NCBI GenBank assembly: GCA_023409615.1
Contig: JAEYRF010000201.1
Span: 1 to 8,960, forward strand
Direction: 5' to 3'
From: Bacillota bacterium
GTDB lineage: Bacteria > Bacillota > Clostridia > Acetivibrionales > DTU013
DNA length: 8,960 bases
The notes beneath the pieces were generated by a model. It was not told the DNA's origin. It searched no databases and worked only from the letters and a program-made list of their open reading frames with translations. The position numbers were made by a program, and so were the translations under genes. This document shows positions 1 through 8,542 of this stretch, piece by piece. Position 1 is the stretch's first letter, and each line of letters starts with the position of its first letter.

Positions 1-1029
1 CTTTTGCGGAGAAGAACTGTAACCAATTATCGGCTTAATACCAAATCGTTCTATATCTTCCACCCATTGTTCAACCAGGTGTTGATAAGGACAGACAATA
101 ACAGCGGCCACTTTATTCTGCACAGCATCACAAAGTCGAGCTAATGCCCCGAGACCTGTGAATGTCTTGCCTGTACCTGTTGCCATATCGAAAATTCCTC
201 TGAAGCCATTACGTTCCCATTCATCTATTGCTTCGACTTGATAGGAATGAAGTGTTACGTTTGCGGGAATAACTGCACCACACCTCTTTTGCTCCTGAAA
301 GATAGAATACTCCGCCTCTTCTTCCTCGACAAAGCTCTCATATTGTTCGATACTCTCTCGTTTATATCGCCGAATAATTTCATCTGTCAGTTCAGGAAAT
401 TCCAATACTGTAATGTTGGGCTCATGATTGTTCCATATTGCAGAAAAGGCGGCTTGCTTATCTTCTACACGCTCCCGCTGCTCTTCGCTTTTCCATGAAC
501 AGAATACATCTATGGACTCATAGTTAAGCGATACTGCGGTCAATGATTCATTCATCGACCCAGAAAAGGCAACAGTATTTCCTTCATTATCAGAAATCAG
601 TCCCATTTTTTCATGATACATGCCAATGCTGTTGTTTTTTTCAGTGAAAGCAATCTTAATGTCCAAAATACCATCTGCAATCAAGTTGGCGAGCTGATTT
701 AGACGTTTTTGCTCGAAGAGCGTTTTAGGTTCAGTCAACTCACGCAAGAGTGCTTTGCGGAGTATCATCTCACGGAATTCATAACCTGTGCGAATAGCCT
801 CAATATCTTCATCAGAAAGTTTAGGAGATGCCACAATTTGAATCGTACCACTCTTGTTAGCAAGCTCTGCAATCCCAGTTGAAATCTTGCTTAGAATAGT
901 TGACGAGAAGAAGCCAACCGCTCTTTTATAAGAAGTGGCGCGACTCAGCAATGGAATATAAAAGCCCGTGGGTATCTTATCTGTTGATGTGCGGTATGAT
1001 TGCTTAATTTCCACCTCTTGTAAGCTCAT
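1..1029 (-). CDS. PLD-like nuclease domain fused to SF2 helicase, N-terminal part only (343 residues; 3' end outside window)
   Basis: My translation from the ATG at 1029 runs open to base 1, giving 343 residues with no stop, so the gene is cut by the left edge. Residues 1-200 resemble a phospholipase-D-like nuclease domain: an AVGFFSS strand near 37-43, H139-E-K141, then FSGSMNES at 155-162, the usual HxK...GSxN pattern. The Asp expected five residues after the Lys is shifted by one (D147), as in degenerate PLD motifs. Residues 260-271 (LHSYQVEAIDEW) look like the segment preceding motif I of type III restriction-like helicases. MATGTGKT at 282-289 is Walker A, and VIVCPYQHLVEQW at 310-322 is motif Ia. 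The DEAH box and the second RecA domain would lie beyond the window. AAGGA at 1036-1040 sits 6 nt before the ATG. The gene begins 13 nt after the sspA-like stop, so it belongs to the operon. Proposed role by inference: ATP-driven restriction/effector arm of the PT system, acting on DNA that lacks the modification. It could alternatively act in repair or processing during modification. Confidence 0.85.
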   Translation of the reverse strand, partial: MSLQEVEIKQSYRTSTDKIPTGFYIPLLSRATSYKRAVGFFSSTILSKISTGIAELANKSGTIQIVASPKLSDEDIEAIRTGYEFREMILRKALLRELTEPKTLFEQKRLNQLANLIADGILDIKIAFTEKNNSIGMYHEKMGLISDNEGNTVAFSGSMNESLTAVSLNYESIDVFCSWKSEEQRERVEDKQAAFSAIWNNHEPNITVLEFPELTDEIIRRYKRESIEQYESFVEEEEAEYSIFQEQKRCGAVIPANVTLHSYQVEAIDEWERNGFRGIFDMATGTGKTFTGLGALARLCDAVQNKVAAVIVCPYQHLVEQWVEDIERFGIKPIIGYSSSPQK

Positions 1030-1042
1030 TGCTGTTCCTTTC

Positions 1043-2200
1043 TCACGAGTTCTCGTGTATATATTCCAAAGCTTTGTCAAGCTTTTCAAATTCTTCCTCA
1101 TCATTGAAATAACCAACACTGAAGCGGACTGTTCCTGCGGGGAATGTTCCTAAAAATCGGTGAGCGTTTGGAGCACAATGCAGACCCGTCCGTACAGCAA
1201 TATCACGTTCACTGAGTATTTGCCCGATATTATCGCTGCCGAATCCATCAAACACGGCTGAAACAACTCCAATACTATTATTCAGCTCTTTGGGGACTAA
1301 TATTTTTATGTTTCTATACTTCCTGAGCAATGTAATGAGGCGTTGATGATTGGATTGCTCTACTTTATAAACATCATTGATGCTTTTTGTTTTTATCCAA
1401 TGCAAAGCAGCATTCAATCCAGCAATTGCTTGAATGTTTAAACTACCCGGCTCATAACGGTCAGGTAGTTCCTCTGGCATCAAAGGATTAGCTGAATCAG
1501 TACCGGTGCCACCATAAATAAGGGGCTCGGGTCTTGCATTAGTATTGCAGATAAACCCTCCCAAGCCCAGAGGACCATATAACGTTTTATGAGCGGCAAA
1601 CACAGCATAGTCAATATTTTCAGTGCTAAGGTCGGTGTCAATCAGCCCCATTGTTTGGCACATATCAACCACATTGGTTGCACCATATGGTTTTGACATT
1701 TCACAAATCTCGGCGATTGGAGCAATTACACCACAGACGTTGCTTGCATGGCTGATAATAACCAAACTTGGCTTAACTTCGGAAAACTGGTATTTGATTT
1801 TTTCGAGGTCATATGTAAAAGTCGTCCTATCAAACGCAAGAGTCAACACATTCAAATTGAATATCTGCGCAGTATGATTGATGACTCTCGCCACGGCATT
1901 ATGTTCGAATGGTGATACATATATGTTCAGGTTGCCCTTGCGGATAACGCTACGCAGGATGAGGTTCAAGGCTTCGGTGGCAGATGGAGTGAACACTACC
2001 ACCTTGTTTGGACAATGATTAAGGTCAAGTAGCAACTTTCGTGTTTCTGAAACCAAAGCTGATGCCTTTGCTGCTAATTTGTGCTGACCACGCCCGACAT
2101 TTACGCCACACTCGCGGTAGAAGCTGTCCATAAACCGATAGACCTCTTCTGGCTTTGGAAAAGTCGTTGCAGCATTATCAAAATAAGTCGTTTTATTCAT
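1043..2200 (-). CDS. sspA: Class V cysteine desulfurase (SspA/DndA/SufS-like), sulfur donor for DNA phosphorothioation
   Basis: This 385-residue pyridoxal-phosphate enzyme removes sulfur from L-cysteine and carries it as a persulfide. Visible family landmarks are: YFDNAATTFPKP at 6-17; a cofactor-stacking His in FEHNA (H100); D179 and Q182 in VVDMCQ; the Schiff-base lysine K205 in FAAHKTLYGPLG; and the catalytic cysteine C342 in RTGLHCAP, the short-loop SufS-like arrangement. Length is normal for the family. A GTG nine bases further upstream (2209) would add three residues, but it lies inside the Shine-Dalgarno sequence AGGAGGTGA (2206-2214). The ATG at 2200 is 8 nt from GGAGG and is preferred. 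It follows the sspC stop by 15 nt and precedes the PLD-helicase by 13 nt. No IscU/SufU scaffold or other Fe-S assembly gene is next to it. That, with the sulfur-transfer neighbours, favours a role in PT over general Fe-S assembly. It may also help build the clusters of the SspD-like protein; that is inference. Confidence 0.9.
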   Translation of the reverse strand: MNKTTYFDNAATTFPKPEEVYRFMDSFYRECGVNVGRGQHKLAAKASALVSETRKLLLDLNHCPNKVVVFTPSATEALNLILRSVIRKGNLNIYVSPFEHNAVARVINHTAQIFNLNVLTLAFDRTTFTYDLEKIKYQFSEVKPSLVIISHASNVCGVIAPIAEICEMSKPYGATNVVDMCQTMGLIDTDLSTENIDYAVFAAHKTLYGPLGLGGFICNTNARPEPLIYGGTGTDSANPLMPEELPDRYEPGSLNIQAIAGLNAALHWIKTKSINDVYKVEQSNHQRLITLLRKYRNIKILVPKELNNSIGVVSAVFDGFGSDNIGQILSERDIAVRTGLHCAPNAHRFLGTFPAGTVRFSVGYFNDEEEFEKLDKALEYIHENS

Positions 2201-2205
2201 AATGT

Positions 2206-2214
2206 TCACCTCCT
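2206..2214 (-). promoter_or_regulatory. Shine-Dalgarno sequence of the cysteine desulfurase gene; decides the start
   Basis: The minus strand reads AGGAGGTGA here, a near-perfect anti-16S match with its GGAGG core 8 nt upstream of the ATG at 2200. The GTG contained in it would have no ribosome site of its own at proper distance, so the longer frame from 2209 is an artefact. Confidence 0.85.
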
Positions 2215-2215
2215 A

Positions 2216-5200
2216 TCAGCACAGTTTTTCAAGTAGTTCAATCAGTACCTGGCGTTTTTCTTGTTCAGTAATAGATTGCCCATATTCGTCAAGGTGGGAA
2301 GTCATTTCGTTTAGCAACAGTTTCGCACGGTCGCTGTACTCCGTCTTGTCAAAGCGTTTCGGGATTTTTTCCCCATTGGCATCGGTGAATATAATCTCAT
2401 ATGAGGCAGGTCTCATGGACTCATAATCATGGCGGTTGTTATATTCTTCTATTGCTTGCTTGAAGGTTTTTAAATCACGAAGAAAAGTATCTACAGTGTC
2501 ATTGTTCCAGTCATCAATTCGCAGGAATGTGATTGCCTTTGCCAACCTCTGAACAAAAGAACTTTCATCGTTAGTGATATGAGCCATCAATTCAAGGATT
2601 TTACTCTCATTGCCTGAGAAAAGGTATTGTCGCGTCCTTTCGTTAAGAGTTCCATACCAGTCTTTTATAATCGACGTTAGACTTCCTTTTGGCTTACCGG
2701 TGCTGAACATAATTTTGACTGAGTTATTTAGCGAAGCTATTAGACCTTTTACAGCATTATCATACTCAGCCTTGGTCTCTTCTATAATGCTAACAACTCC
2801 ATTGAAATCTTCAACTTCGAATATAACAAAAACTTTATCGAAAAGGAGCTCTCGTGGATTCACATTCAACTGCTTTAAATTGTTGATAAATCTGAGCTTT
2901 GCAGTATTTATGTTTTCAGGTGCGCCATTTTCACGATAAGAAACCACAGCTTCCTTAGCAAACTTAGGTAAAGATAAATACCAGCGATTCATGGCAAAAA
3001 GCACATATGTGAAGCTATTGTATGCTTTTTCACGCTCAACAACAAATTCTGCGAAGACCTCTTCCAGCCGAGCCATGTAGTGTGCCTTTTCAGCATTCCA
3101 ATCTTCGAGTATAACAGAATACTCCTGCGGAGACTCATTGATTTCATTCAATAATTCAGGTGTGATTTTGACCTCATTATTACGATAGAGGATAACAAGA
3201 TTGTTTTTATACATATGAAGCACAAGGGCAATGTAAATAGGTATGATTCCTAACTTTAAGCCAAAGCCATTTTCGTACGAAGTTAAAGTGTCATAAAGGG
3301 TCTGAAAGCTGGCCCCGCCTCTTTGAGCTGCATTTACGGTAAAAAACGTACGTATTTCAGCCAGTAAATCACACATATGTTCATCCATTGGTTCCAATTG
3401 AATAATAGGGTTGGCATCTATTTGTTCCAGAACCCCCGTTTGAATGAGAGTACTTCTCATAATGGATACATCTTGTCCTGTACCCGAAAGTCCAATATTA
3501 GGGGCTAATGAGCTAGCAAGCAGCCCCGTTAAAATCTTGGTACGGCTGTTGAGAGCAACTGTAGGTAGCTCATTTTTATTGACCGATTCGTTGTTGATAA
3601 TAGGAGTCCTGTGAAAAATCCGCCTGCACATGTCAGACAATAGCCCTGAAAATTGAGCCTTACGTTTTAATATTTTTTCCTCGCCATTGTAATAATAATA
3701 TGCTCTGCCATTTTCAGGTCGGGTATAACTGTTTATGAAGCTACCAATAACTTCTGATAAATCTTCCACATATATGGCGTATTCATCATTGAGAATTTCA
3801 TCTTCAGATTCTGCGGCTTTACTTTTAAGGAATGTTACTGATGCATAGTCAAGAGCATCTATGGAAATATCAACCCATTTTTTAGGGAGTACAAATATAA
3901 TCCGTCCATGAGGTTTTTTGTCTGCAATAATAGATTTGCGCAGCATTTCAATTTCATCTTGGTTTTCAGGGATAATTGCATAAATTACGCCGTCTGCTTT
4001 ACTATTGGATATTTTCTTATCCCAATCAGACACCGCCCAATAGTCTTTACTATCAAGAAATTTAAAATCAAAATAGCGGACAATATCATTCTCGTCGTTG
4101 TATGCGGTTGGGTACATATAGTTGTCAAAGGCAGAATTATTCAGTATTTCAGAGGCCTTCGTATTTGTCAACTGTTTTGATTTATAGGTAGCTATCTCCT
4201 CTTGAATATCAACACCGCTGGTTTCTTTGATTTTAAGGTAATTGTTGCTTCGTTTCAGGTAAACTACACATTCTTTGTCAATCAGTTCATTTAATGCGAG
4301 GTCAATCTCTTTCGTGGTTTTCACAGAATCACGAAAAGCATCAACAATTACATCTACAATTGGCGAAAGCTTCTCAAATTGTTCAACAAGGTAGATAAGC
4401 GCAATGACTTTAATGATTTTAGCATGAAGCGACTTATCCTCAACCCTGCGTAGGACACTCGCCGTCAGCTTATACAACTTGTGGATTTCACTTGTGTATG
4501 GCTCTTTACGAAAAAGGGGCTCAAAATAATCATAGATATAGTCGGGTGTTAACAGTGCAAAATTGTTCTTGGCAGACTTTAAAAAGGCTGAAAGAGTAAA
4601 TTTATCATCAGCCGACAGGAAGGTAAAAAGGGTACGCTCATTCTGTGCAACCTTTTCCGAAAGGCGAGGCAGAATGAAGGTTGAAATAGGATGTAGTGGG
4701 TAACATCCCTCAACAGCTGTTGTCACCTCGTCTTGGTTTTGTTTGTCAAGCAAGTTGTTCTTAATAAAGCGCTCTTTAAGGTCATCAAATCGCTTTTGGT
4801 TTTCTTTTTTGAAATTACTCCACAGATTCGGTTTCTTGCGGATAACTGCTGTAATTATCTCGTACATCTGTGAGTAATTATTATGTAAGCTTACATGTTT
4901 GAACCGCCCCGAAACACCGCGCCAACCATCCACTTTGTCTTTAGGGATATTGCCATCAATATAGTTGGCAATATCCTTATGGCTTATGAGCATCAAGTGC
5001 ATTTGTCTGTTGCCACTTCGGTTACACTTTTCAGCGAAGTCTTGTAATAATTTTATATCACTGTTGGTAGTTGTGGCGATACTTGATTCAAGATATTTAC
5101 TGAATTCATCGTATATCACATAAACACCGCAATAGCCTTTGTCTTTGAGCTTGAGGGTGACGTTCTCGTATAATTCTGCAATATCAAAACCGAGGAACGG

Positions 5201-5848
5201 ATTAAAAGTGCTGCCAGAGGTAAGTGTTGGGTATAACCGCACAAATTCCTCATAAGCACTCACATCATATTCGTTGAGGGCAAGGATAAAGTCAGTTGCT
5301 GGCTTACTAAGGGAATTAGTTAGATTTGTATATGTATCATGATATTTTTCCCGCCAGTTTTTAATTTGATTGACCGCTGCCTTGAAATGGGTTTCGGGCA
5401 TCAGGTCAGAGAAGCCTTCTTCACTGAGAGTTTGCTGTAATGCACTAAGAAAAGACTGTGTGAGACTTGTACTGCTTCCGCGAACAACGATAGGCAAAAT
5501 CTTTTGATTGCTGCCAATATATTCTTTTGTAAACTTATACAGGTCGGGATTATGGGCTTTCATTTTATCAAGGAGCGCACCGAATAAAGCTTTGTCAATG
5601 TCCTTACCTTTTTTAAACAGCATCGACATCAAGACCAGAACAATATGCGATTTGCCTCTGCCATACGCTCCAATGAGAATTCTTGCGCGACTTGTGGAGG
5701 ATGGCGCTGTGGACAGCATCACATCCTCAATAACGTCTAATGATGACATGGTAGGGATAAACCCCTGAACCTTATCATTGTTGTTTAGGTCGTAGGCGAT
5801 ATTGACAGAGGTTTGAAACCCCTTAACTATTTCAATTAGTTCATTCAT
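2216..5848 (-). CDS. sspC: Large P-loop ATPase of the phosphorothioation system (SspC-like; BrxC/PglY-related style)
   Basis: A 1210-residue soluble protein with one clear nucleotide-binding site near the N-terminus. GAYGRGKS at 60-67 is Walker A, VYVIYDEF at 242-249 is Walker B with the catalytic glutamate, and LMLISHK at 285-291 fits a sensor-1 strand. SGRFK at 313-317 (R315) is a possible arginine finger. The remaining ~890 residues are mostly predicted helical by eye, with no motif I can name. This layout, an AAA-like ATPase followed by a very long helical body, is shared with BREX BrxC/PglY ATPases. Between a DUF4007 gene and a cysteine desulfurase it corresponds to SspC, the ATPase needed for single-strand PT. 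By inference it powers remodelling or target scanning by the modification complex. An in-frame TTG 18 nt upstream (5866) is rejected because AAGGAG (5857-5862) lies 8 nt before the ATG at 5848. No signal peptide or membrane segment is seen. Family assignment is firm; the symbol rests mainly on context. Confidence 0.85.
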   Translation of the reverse strand: MNELIEIVKGFQTSVNIAYDLNNNDKVQGFIPTMSSLDVIEDVMLSTAPSSTSRARILIGAYGRGKSHIVLVLMSMLFKKGKDIDKALFGALLDKMKAHNPDLYKFTKEYIGSNQKILPIVVRGSSTSLTQSFLSALQQTLSEEGFSDLMPETHFKAAVNQIKNWREKYHDTYTNLTNSLSKPATDFILALNEYDVSAYEEFVRLYPTLTSGSTFNPFLGFDIAELYENVTLKLKDKGYCGVYVIYDEFSKYLESSIATTTNSDIKLLQDFAEKCNRSGNRQMHLMLISHKDIANYIDGNIPKDKVDGWRGVSGRFKHVSLHNNYSQMYEIITAVIRKKPNLWSNFKKENQKRFDDLKERFIKNNLLDKQNQDEVTTAVEGCYPLHPISTFILPRLSEKVAQNERTLFTFLSADDKFTLSAFLKSAKNNFALLTPDYIYDYFEPLFRKEPYTSEIHKLYKLTASVLRRVEDKSLHAKIIKVIALIYLVEQFEKLSPIVDVIVDAFRDSVKTTKEIDLALNELIDKECVVYLKRSNNYLKIKETSGVDIQEEIATYKSKQLTNTKASEILNNSAFDNYMYPTAYNDENDIVRYFDFKFLDSKDYWAVSDWDKKISNSKADGVIYAIIPENQDEIEMLRKSIIADKKPHGRIIFVLPKKWVDISIDALDYASVTFLKSKAAESEDEILNDEYAIYVEDLSEVIGSFINSYTRPENGRAYYYYNGEEKILKRKAQFSGLLSDMCRRIFHRTPIINNESVNKNELPTVALNSRTKILTGLLASSLAPNIGLSGTGQDVSIMRSTLIQTGVLEQIDANPIIQLEPMDEHMCDLLAEIRTFFTVNAAQRGGASFQTLYDTLTSYENGFGLKLGIIPIYIALVLHMYKNNLVILYRNNEVKITPELLNEINESPQEYSVILEDWNAEKAHYMARLEEVFAEFVVEREKAYNSFTYVLFAMNRWYLSLPKFAKEAVVSYRENGAPENINTAKLRFINNLKQLNVNPRELLFDKVFVIFEVEDFNGVVSIIEETKAEYDNAVKGLIASLNNSVKIMFSTGKPKGSLTSIIKDWYGTLNERTRQYLFSGNESKILELMAHITNDESSFVQRLAKAITFLRIDDWNNDTVDTFLRDLKTFKQAIEEYNNRHDYESMRPASYEIIFTDANGEKIPKRFDKTEYSDRAKLLLNEMTSHLDEYGQSITEQEKRQVLIELLEKLC

Positions 5849-5856
5849 ATACTTAG

Positions 5857-5862
5857 CTCCTT
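5857..5862 (-). promoter_or_regulatory. Shine-Dalgarno sequence of the large ATPase gene; decides the start
   Basis: AAGGAG on the minus strand with an 8-nt spacer to the ATG at 5848. It overlaps the extension produced by an in-frame TTG at 5866, which argues that the TTG is not used. Confidence 0.8.
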
Positions 5863-5870
5863 GCAAATGA

Positions 5871-6791
5871 TTATCCGTTGATTACTCTGTAATATTCTCG
5901 TATGCAATCATAAAAACCCCAGTTGGTTTTTATATTAATAACATCCAACCCTGCGGTTCTGTTGACCTTTACATAACCTAAAAGTTCAATCTTATAGAGC
6001 AGGGCTGTAAGACTGATAATGTCGAGATTAAAGGTCTTTCCAGCATTGCCGTTGTCATTCTGGATGGACGAAATACGTATTTCTCGTTCACCCTGCGCTT
6101 GGTCGATGATGACTGAAAGTAAAATCAGAGGGTGAAGAATATCCCTTTTTGGTGCACTTTTGCGATATAATTTGAGCCTACTTCCGTTTTTCTCTTGCCC
6201 TACAATATCTATCAGTCCAAGTTCACCAAGCGGACAGTCTATGTTGCTTTCAGGATTGACCTTTTCAGGGTTTGCCTTCATACGGGACACATAGGTATTA
6301 ATGATGCAATTAAAATCGTCCTCAAGGGTACGAACAGGCTTTTCGCCCTCATTGCTATTGCGCAGAAATTTGCTAATCTGTACGAGAAAATCATCCCGTG
6401 TAAATTCGTTCACCTTGAATTGATTAAAAAAGTACCACCACGCTGTTGCTTCGGTTTCAGCTATAGGATATTGCTTATCATTTGCTTTAACAAGCCAATA
6501 GTGAAGCAGCCACAGTGTCCCTGTTTCTTCGAAGTATGGGTCGTTATCATGGATTATGCGCCCAAGTTCTGTTGAATGCTGAACACGCTGTCCCACATTT
6601 GGCTCTTCGGTCAAACCAACTGCCACCATCCAGTAACGCAATGCCTTTACCATATTCGCGCCAATACCAAGAACATCCATCGGGTTATTGTCACGACTTA
6701 CAAACACATCAGGAGTCGCAAGGACGTTTCTCATTCCCTTGCCTAGCCAACCTTTTCTTATAAAAAATGTATCATGAGCTCTAAATTTCAT
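5871..6791 (-). CDS. sspB: DUF4007 family protein, SspB-like component of single-strand DNA phosphorothioation
   Basis: A 306-residue protein with the full set of DUF4007 landmarks: HDTFFIRKGWLGKG at 6-19 (family pattern HETFxxRxGWLxKG), VLGIGANMVKALRYW at 40-54, ELGRIIHDNDPYFEETGTLWLLHYWL from about residue 75 to 100, and a C-terminal part that looks like a winged-helix or DNA-binding fold. In characterised Ssp systems the DUF4007 protein SspB is a DNA nickase required for inserting sulfur on one strand. I carry that role over by family and context; I cannot point to catalytic residues by eye. The ATG directly follows the TAA of the sspD-like gene (TAAATG, no gap), and GAAGGA (6799-6804) inside the end of that gene sits 7 nt upstream, so the two are probably translationally coupled. 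The stop is 22 nt before the ATPase start. No truncation is apparent. Confidence 0.88.
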   Translation of the reverse strand: MKFRAHDTFFIRKGWLGKGMRNVLATPDVFVSRDNNPMDVLGIGANMVKALRYWMVAVGLTEEPNVGQRVQHSTELGRIIHDNDPYFEETGTLWLLHYWLVKANDKQYPIAETEATAWWYFFNQFKVNEFTRDDFLVQISKFLRNSNEGEKPVRTLEDDFNCIINTYVSRMKANPEKVNPESNIDCPLGELGLIDIVGQEKNGSRLKLYRKSAPKRDILHPLILLSVIIDQAQGEREIRISSIQNDNGNAGKTFNLDIISLTALLYKIELLGYVKVNRTAGLDVINIKTNWGFYDCIREYYRVING

Positions 6792-8534
6792 TTATTTATC
6801 CTTCGTCCTTAAATATTTTTCCATTAGGCAGCCGCCTTCAAGATATTTTGCAGTTAAACACATTTTGCATTTATGACAATAGGCCGTATCCTTTTTATAT
6901 CTTGGGTATTCTCTTATATGGTAGACCCCGCCAACAATAGAGATTGCCCCATAACGGCAGAGGGATTCGCATTTCATACAACGTCTGCAAGCGTTGTATT
7001 TCTTGATTTGGTAGCCTACCATGCGCTGTAAATCATCGTGCTTCGCAACATTCATGGTCTTGACTTTGACTGAATACTCATAGCCTGCTTGGGCGAATGG
7101 CTGAATGGATAGTATCGGTGTGTTTGTTTTCAAGTCCACAACAATAGTTTCGTTGATGAGTTTGCGTCCGAGTTCTGGAGCAATTCGTCCAAACGGGATA
7201 AACAGTTCGATGAAGCTGTCGTCAATCGGCTTGTTAAGCTGATAGACTTTGGCATTGTCCTCAGCGGTGCAGTTTGTATAACGTATTTTTACGTCCCGCG
7301 CTGCTTCTAACCCATTGCCGCCTTGCCTAGCTTTCCATTTGCCACTGTTTATATATTCCTCTGGGTCAGGCTTGCCAATTCGCTTTGCAAAACCAACGAG
7401 GAAGCTGTGCCACTTCTCATACTGCTCTGGCATATATATCTGCGAAAGCACCTGAGCCCGTTCGTTGTTGTTCGGGCAGCACCAACATCCTACACGGTCA
7501 TATCCTAAGCGGTAGGCGTCGTTAAAATCCACTTCCTCACTAAAAAGATACAACCAAATATCAATATCTTTCCAAAGAAAGATGGGTGAAGCCACCTTTT
7601 GTTTTTGTATTTTAACCGATTCAGCGTTGTCTTCAACACGGTTATACTTACTTCGGCTGACAGACTCACACTTGCGTATTCCATAAAAGGTGAGAATACT
7701 CTTGTCACGATACATGCTGTTCAAGGTACGGGTAATCGGACCTGTCTTGAACATCGAACAGCACCATCTAAGCATCCGTGCAGGAGGGCCGATGTCCTCG
7801 CATACCTTGTAGAATTCCTGCTCGCGGTTGATTGCAATCTTAAAAATAGCTTTCGGATTTGCCTTACGATATCGCTCGGTGTATTCTTCAGTATTTGGAA
7901 ACTCCAGTGTCGTGTTACCGAAGATATGTACTAAAGCTGGGTCGCCTAAAGCTTTGATTGTCAAATCGGCGGTAACGGCCGAGTCCTTCCCGCCAGAAAA
8001 AGAGATGACTATGCGCTCGCGAGGATAACCTGCCGCCGTTTGCTTGATAAAGGTAAAAGCTTCATCAATAATGTACCTTAAACGCACCTTATTCAACTCT
8101 ATGAATTTTGCGATGGTGGAATTGAAAAATTCATAATTATTTTTACTTTTATATAATCCAAGCTGTTCTCTAATGTCTTTAGGCGATAGCTTCTTATAAG
8201 TCTTGATGGTAATGGCAATTGGTTTACCGTCTATGTAAAATCGGTTGTTTGAAGCCCATACACTCTCTTTTATGTAAGCAAGAGGTTTGCCATGAATGAT
8301 TTCAAGCAACAGCCGTTCCTCGGGAAAAACAGGACGCAAATCAGCGCATAAATAAGAAGTTGTCTGCTTACATGATGGACATATGTTTTTATCTATGTCA
8401 CTCGAATATTTGATAATGGGGGTCTTGCAGTTTGCACACCAGTAGATTTCGAGCGGAATATCTTTTTCTTTGACTGAACTACTTGACGCAAGTTCATTAT
8501 TTTGAGCTTCTTTGCCTAACAACTCGTTCTGCAT
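6792..8534 (-). CDS. sspD: PAPS-reductase/DndC-like PP-loop sulfurtransferase with zinc ribbon and C-terminal cysteine clusters (SspD-like)
   Basis: A 580-residue protein, numbered from the ATG at 8534. A zinc ribbon comes first (C33-x2-C36 and C52-x2-C55). The ATP-pyrophosphatase core then has the PP-loop SFSGGKDS at 178-185. Following it are RWCC at 256-259 (C258, C259) and GCWCCP at 349-354 (C350, C352, C353), cysteines of the kind that hold a 4Fe-4S cluster in DndC-type enzymes. The C-terminal 70 residues carry C516-x2-C519-x2-C522-x3-C526, a ferredoxin-like spacing followed by RYGAI. A second set follows (C553, C556, C559, C569). By family, such proteins adenylate an acceptor with ATP and pass sulfur from the desulfurase; here the acceptor is inferred to be the DNA backbone phosphate. 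An in-frame GTG at 8543 would add three residues, but the G-run acting as ribosome site (8543-8548) overlaps it and lies 8 nt from the ATG, which I prefer. First gene after the extended -10 promoter; directly abuts the DUF4007 gene. The symbol follows Ssp nomenclature; DndC-like is the alternative. Confidence 0.88.
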   Translation of the reverse strand: MQNELLGKEAQNNELASSSSVKEKDIPLEIYWCANCKTPIIKYSSDIDKNICPSCKQTTSYLCADLRPVFPEERLLLEIIHGKPLAYIKESVWASNNRFYIDGKPIAITIKTYKKLSPKDIREQLGLYKSKNNYEFFNSTIAKFIELNKVRLRYIIDEAFTFIKQTAAGYPRERIVISFSGGKDSAVTADLTIKALGDPALVHIFGNTTLEFPNTEEYTERYRKANPKAIFKIAINREQEFYKVCEDIGPPARMLRWCCSMFKTGPITRTLNSMYRDKSILTFYGIRKCESVSRSKYNRVEDNAESVKIQKQKVASPIFLWKDIDIWLYLFSEEVDFNDAYRLGYDRVGCWCCPNNNERAQVLSQIYMPEQYEKWHSFLVGFAKRIGKPDPEEYINSGKWKARQGGNGLEAARDVKIRYTNCTAEDNAKVYQLNKPIDDSFIELFIPFGRIAPELGRKLINETIVVDLKTNTPILSIQPFAQAGYEYSVKVKTMNVAKHDDLQRMVGYQIKKYNACRRCMKCESLCRYGAISIVGGVYHIREYPRYKKDTAYCHKCKMCLTAKYLEGGCLMEKYLRTKDK

Positions 8535-8542
8535 GCCTGACA

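Noticed and set aside
238..498. 86-codon plus-strand open frame
   Set aside because: It lies antisense within the PLD-helicase gene, which shows clear family motifs on the minus strand. The plus-strand protein is low-complexity hydrophobic with no recognisable motif.
1623..1877. Plus-strand open frame over the cysteine desulfurase
   Set aside because: Shadow of the minus-strand gene with conserved PLP and catalytic residues; no ribosome site or family signal of its own.
1043..2200. Housekeeping Fe-S assembly locus (isc/suf)
   Set aside because: No scaffold protein, SufBCD or IscR-like regulator next to the desulfurase; all neighbours are DNA-modification or defence types.
7505..7708. 67-codon minus-strand frame within the sulfurtransferase gene
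   Set aside because: A second reading frame of the same strand inside a gene with intact motifs on both sides; no sign of programmed frameshifting.
2216..8534. BREX system, because of the BrxC-like ATPase and a PAPS-reductase family protein
   Set aside because: No PglZ phosphatase, BrxL or methyltransferase is present in the window. DUF4007 together with a cysteine desulfurase fits Ssp-type phosphorothioation better.
1043..8534. Canonical Dnd (double-strand PT) system
   Set aside because: Only DndA- and DndC-like proteins are present. No DndB, DndD (SMC-like) or small DndE is seen, while DUF4007 and the large ATPase point to Ssp.
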